This document shows positions 61,261-64,000 of a stretch of DNA of 64,000 nucleotides, piece by piece. The stretch lies in NCBI RefSeq assembly GCF_032056465.1, contig NZ_DAMBCL010000003.1. One strand, given 5' to 3'. Positions within the stretch are counted from its first letter, which is position 1, and every line of letters begins with the position of its first letter. This DNA is from Mobilicoccus sp032056465 (GTDB lineage Bacteria > Actinomycetota > Actinomycetes > Actinomycetales > Dermatophilaceae). The notes below the pieces were generated by a model. The model was not told where the DNA came from. It saw nothing but the letters and a program-made list of their open reading frames with translations, and made no database searches. A program made the position numbers and the translations under genes.

Positions 61261-61722
61261 GGGGAAAACAACTCTCTACTGGTGTGGCGATGGACGTCGC
61301 ACTTCGCGGCGTCCCGGCTGCCGCACGACCCCAACTTCAGCAGGCCACCGGAGAGACCCCGGAGGGTCTTCGAGTGGCGACCGTCGCCGTACTGCGAGGA
61401 ACTGCACTTGCAACCGCAATCACGTTAACACGATGACCCCCTCGTGAGGAGGGACTCCGCCCCACATCCACACACCCGGCCGATTGCCGGACTTTGCCTG
61501 GTCAACGCCTGTTTCGGGGGTCGCAACGCCCCGATTCGACGCGCCCGGGCCACCACCCGTTCACGAACTCGCCACCGCGGCGACGACGAGGGGACGCCCC
61601 GGCGCGGACACCGCGGTCCGACACCGCTCGCGGACACGGCCTCCGCGGCGCCGTGAGCGCTGCCCGAGGCCGGGCTGAGCGGCGCGATGCGCCGAGGGTG
61701 CGCACGGGCGACACCGCGCGGT
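61261..61722. other. cspA leader and spacer to the LacI-type gene
   Basis: About 460 bases without a supportable gene. The part near 61261-61440 is less GC-rich and is the expected cspA promoter and 5' leader. No clear hairpin. Confidence 0.5.
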
Positions 61723-62733
61723 TCAGGGAGTCGGACGGCAGCCGCACGAGCTGCGGTGGGTGACTTCGCCGCGGAGGCGCAGGGTCTGCGGGGTGGCGTC
61801 GGGATCGGCGATACGCCGGGCGAGCAGCTGGACGGCCCGCGCACCCATCGCGAACGTGGGTTGCGCGATCGCGGTGAGACCGGGCGTCGCGAGGTCCCCC
61901 CAGGGCGGATCGTCGAAGCAGACGAGGGCGATGTCACGGGGCACCACGCGTCCCGCCTCGCGCAGGGCCCGCAGCACGCCGAGGCTCATCGAGTCGTTGC
62001 CGACGAACACCGCGGTGGGGGCGTCCTCGAGCGCGAGGAGGGCCCGCATCGCGCGACGCCCTCCGGAGTCGGTGGAGTCGCCACCGACGACGAGCCGATC
62101 GTCGATCGGCAGCCCGGCCGACCGGAGGGCCGCCCTGTAGCCCGAGACGCGTTCGTCGGTCGTCGACAACCCGTCCCGGCCGGAGATGCAGGCGATGCGG
62201 CGATGGCCCTTGACCACGAGATGCTCGACGAGCATCGCGGTCGCGCGCTCGTTCTCGACCCCGACCTGGTCGATGGGTTGATGCTGCAGCCGGTCGACAA
62301 GGACGCACGGCAGCTGGTGATCCCGCACGACGCGGGACGCGCCGCGGGCCCACCCGGCCGTCGGCGAGACGAGGACGCCACGGACGTGGTGGGCGATGAG
62401 GTTGGCGATGACCTCGCGTTCGCGCTCGGGCTCGTCCGAGGTGTCCGACACGAACACCGAGAACCGCTGACGTCGCGCCTCCCCCTCGATGCCCGCGAAC
62501 AACTCCTGATGGAAGGGGTTGCCGGACAGCGGGATCGCGACTCCGATGGTCGTCGTGTTCCCGGCCGCGAGGGAACGGGCGACGGGCTGATGGGTGAACC
62601 CCAACCGATCCATCGCGTCGAGCACCTGACGCCGCGTCACCTCCGCGACGGGGCGGGTGCCGTTGATGACGTGCGAGACCGTGCTGACGGAGACCCCCGC
62701 CTCCTTCGCCACCTGCGTCATCGTCACGGCCAT
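61723..62733 (-). CDS. LacI-family transcription regulator
   Basis: 336 residues from the ATG at 62733 (an ATG at 62721 is also possible). The helix-turn-helix MTQVAKEAGVSVSTVSHVIN and hinge GTRPVAEVTRRQVLDAMDRL are typical, followed by a periplasmic-binding-protein-like effector domain (TTIGVAIPLSGNPFHQELFA; TAVFVGNDSMSLGVLRALRE; CFDDPPWGDLATPGLTAIAQ). The C-terminus (LRLRGEVTHRSSCGC) is as in sugar regulators. No transporter or catabolic gene is adjacent, so the regulon is elsewhere. Confidence 0.93.
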   Translation of the reverse strand: MAVTMTQVAKEAGVSVSTVSHVINGTRPVAEVTRRQVLDAMDRLGFTHQPVARSLAAGNTTTIGVAIPLSGNPFHQELFAGIEGEARRQRFSVFVSDTSDEPEREREVIANLIAHHVRGVLVSPTAGWARGASRVVRDHQLPCVLVDRLQHQPIDQVGVENERATAMLVEHLVVKGHRRIACISGRDGLSTTDERVSGYRAALRSAGLPIDDRLVVGGDSTDSGGRRAMRALLALEDAPTAVFVGNDSMSLGVLRALREAGRVVPRDIALVCFDDPPWGDLATPGLTAIAQPTFAMGARAVQLLARRIADPDATPQTLRLRGEVTHRSSCGCRPTP

Positions 62734-62913
62734 GTGTCCATCGTTGCGCAAGACGGGTGGTCCTGACACGTCGGCGCCTCCCCGAATGTCGACCACCCCC
62801 GGGGACGGGCGGGAGGCCTCGCGCCGACACCACGGCAGGACCGGGGAGGAACTCGACCCGGCGCCCGAGATGGGTACCCTCGGAAGAGTGCCGTCGCCGC
62901 GACGACGGCATCT

Positions 62914-63000
62914 GGAGGGCTCGCATAGTGGCCTAGTGCGGCGGTCTTGAAAACCGCTATGGCGGCAACGTCATCGTGGGTTCGAATCCCACGCCCTCCG
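62914..63000 (+). tRNA. tRNA-Ser (TGA)
   Basis: Acceptor GGAGGGC / GCCCTCC, long variable arm, T-arm GTGGGTTCGAATCCCAC, anticodon TGA in CTTGAAA. CCA not encoded. Reads UCA. Confidence 0.95.
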
Positions 63001-63165
63001 CCGAACGGTTCCTGCGACCGACCGCGTTCCTCCCCCCATCCGTCACCGAGGCCCCGGCCCCGGCGATTGCGGGAACTCCGACCCGGCCTCACTCGTCGCA
63101 CTGAGGACGCCTCGCGAGTGGCGAACCCGTAGAGGCGCCCCCAGTCGAACGAAAGGGATCACCCC

Positions 63166-63492
63166 ATGAAGCTCAAGCTGACGTTCCTCACCGGTGCCGC
63201 CGTCGGTTACGTCCTCGGCACCCGCGCCGGCCGCGACCGTTACGACGAGATGAAGAAGCAGGCCGACGCCCTGTGGCACGACCCGCGCGTCCAGGAGAAG
63301 GTCTCCGCCGCGACCGACACGGTCAAGGAGAAGGCCCCCGACGTGGGCGCCAAGATCAGCGCCGCCGCGGAGAACGCCGCCTCCACCGTCAAGGACAAGG
63401 TCGGCGACGCGGGCGGGGACGACGGCGCGCTCATCGGTCAGGAGAAGGGCAGCGACTACACGCCCCGCGAGACCAAGGTCCAGTCCACGTGA
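63166..63492 (+). CDS. YtxH-domain protein
   Basis: 108 residues. MKLKLTFLTGAAVGYVLGTR is a short membrane-like segment with the AGRDRYDEM motif of YtxH proteins; an Ala/Lys/Asp-rich helical part follows (KVSAATDTVKEKAPDVGAKI), like LEA/stress proteins. The ATG follows GAAAGGGATCACCCC. The next gene overlaps it (GTGA). Confidence 0.85.
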   Translation: MKLKLTFLTGAAVGYVLGTRAGRDRYDEMKKQADALWHDPRVQEKVSAATDTVKEKAPDVGAKISAAAENAASTVKDKVGDAGGDDGALIGQEKGSDYTPRETKVQST

Positions 63493-63680
63493 CCGACGCG
63501 TTCGAGGACGTCTCCCCCGAGGACGTCGAGCGCCGCGCCGATCTTCTCCCCGAGGAGATCGCTGCCGGCAGCGACGACCCCGAGTCCCAGGCCGAGGCCA
63601 TCCTCGCCGAGTCGGAGGAGCGCACCGAGAACGAGGCGGTCGGCATCCGCAGCGACAACGTCGCCTCCGACGGCGACTGA
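63489..63680 (+). CDS. 63-residue acidic protein
   Basis: VTDAFEDVSPEDVERRADLL, then PEEIAAGSDDPESQAEAILA and EESERTENEAVG-like acidic residues. Very acidic, with no Cys or membrane helix. The GTG overlaps the YtxH gene stop, so the two are coupled. Function unknown. Confidence 0.75.
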   Translation: MTDAFEDVSPEDVERRADLLPEEIAAGSDDPESQAEAILAESEERTENEAVGIRSDNVASDGD

Positions 63681-63698
63681 ACGCGACAGGATCCCCAC

Positions 63699-63748
63699 GC
63701 ACGACGCAGGCCCCGACCGGTGACAACCGATCGGGGCCTGTGTCGTGC
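63699..63748. terminator. Bidirectional terminator
   Basis: Long stem built from GCACGAC, CAGGCCCCGA and CCGGT with their complements, around GACA; between the convergent small-protein and cysE genes. Confidence 0.8.
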
Positions 63749-63780
63749 GCGGTACGCCGGGTGTCGGCGTCGGGGTGACC

Positions 63781-64000
63781 TCAGATCCAGAGGGCGGGGT
63801 CGGCGAACATCGCGTCGACCGGGTCCTCCTCGCCGCTCAGCACGCGGGTCTTGGCCGGGATGCCGGTGGCGACGTGGTTGGGGGCGACGTCCTTGACGAC
63901 GACGGAGTTCGCACCGATCTGCGAGCCGTCACCGAGGGTGACCGCGCCGAGGATCTTCGCCCCGGCCCCCACGGTGATGCCGTTGCCGAGGGTGGGGTGG
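63781..64000 (-). CDS. cysE: Serine O-acetyltransferase, C-terminal part
   Basis: Partial: the 5' part is beyond the window edge. The visible 72 residues read PTLGNGITVGAGAKILGAVT, LGDGSQIGANSVVVKDV and NHVATGIPAKTRVL, the left-handed beta-helix hexapeptide repeats and C-terminal segment of CysE. It makes O-acetylserine for cysteine synthesis. Other hexapeptide acyltransferases are possible, but HVATGIPAK is CysE-like. Confidence 0.85.
   Translation of the reverse strand, partial: HPTLGNGITVGAGAKILGAVTLGDGSQIGANSVVVKDVAPNHVATGIPAKTRVLSGEEDPVDAMFADPALWI

Noticed and set aside
1..64000. CRISPR array, prophage or complete insertion sequence
   Set aside because: No regularly spaced repeats with unique spacers, no integrase or transposase gene and no phage structural genes were seen.

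Overview
The window is high-GC DNA with short intergenic gaps, many GTG starts and many GTGA/ATGA start-stop overlaps. It carries a small bacterial SRP RNA next to dnaX, a GTP-type PEP carboxykinase, LytR_C and LCP wall proteins, and likely leaderless starts. This points to a motile actinobacterium; something like a Micrococcales/Dermatophilaceae member is a guess. A run of 10 Ns (57425-57434) after a poly-C tract shows this is a draft scaffold.

Layout. 1-4348: dnaX with a very long disordered C-terminal tail, then the SRP RNA gene. 4349-7455: a secreted heparinase II/III-like protein and an AbiEi-type protein; the latter lies between two copies of a 113-bp inverted-repeat element. 7687-15647: the late flagellar genes in one direction (second flagellin, flagellin, fliD, fliS, a fliT-position gene, flgK, flgL); basal-body, motor and chemotaxis genes are not in the window. 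16165-24350: a secreted protein of five repeats, a GH13 glucosidase, two tandem DUF4190/DUF4352-like membrane proteins, a HerA/DUF853-type ATPase, a LytR_C protein and a 62-residue protein. 24645-30324: a complete overlapping citrate lyase cluster citCDEFXG, followed by the third 113-bp element. 30543-36501: two MGT-type glycosyltransferases around an ABC exporter, plus a dimethylargininase. 36783-42624: a membrane-anchored exonuclease-like protein with a zinc knuckle, then a co-directional set of FAD monooxygenase, MBL hydrolase and MHS transporter behind a TetR-type palindrome. 43027-49815: tRNA-Ser, tadA, upp, small membrane proteins, a VOC protein, tRNA-Arg and pckG. 50011-56939: two membrane glycosyltransferases, a small secreted protein and a two-component system. 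57155-64000: tRNA-Ser, LCP protein, two DedA-like proteins, cspA, a LacI-type regulator, tRNA-Ser, two small stress-type proteins and the 3' part of cysE.

How the parts work together. Citrate lyase would give acetate and oxaloacetate, and the PEP carboxykinase could move oxaloacetate to PEP; no citrate carrier is linked. The late flagellar genes build the hook-filament junction, cap and filament. A shared promoter-like pattern (TNRG-N15-RCCGAT) lies before flgK, both flagellins and the heparinase-like gene, and a weaker form lies before the 62-residue gene, suggesting one sigma-28-type regulon.

The most novel-looking items are the 113-bp repeat family (three copies of equal length with a conserved core at a fixed offset), a second 119-120-bp inverted-repeat family, the shared flagellar-type promoter before a polysaccharide-lyase gene, the exonuclease-like protein that lacks catalytic residues but has a CCHC knuckle, and the five-repeat secreted protein.
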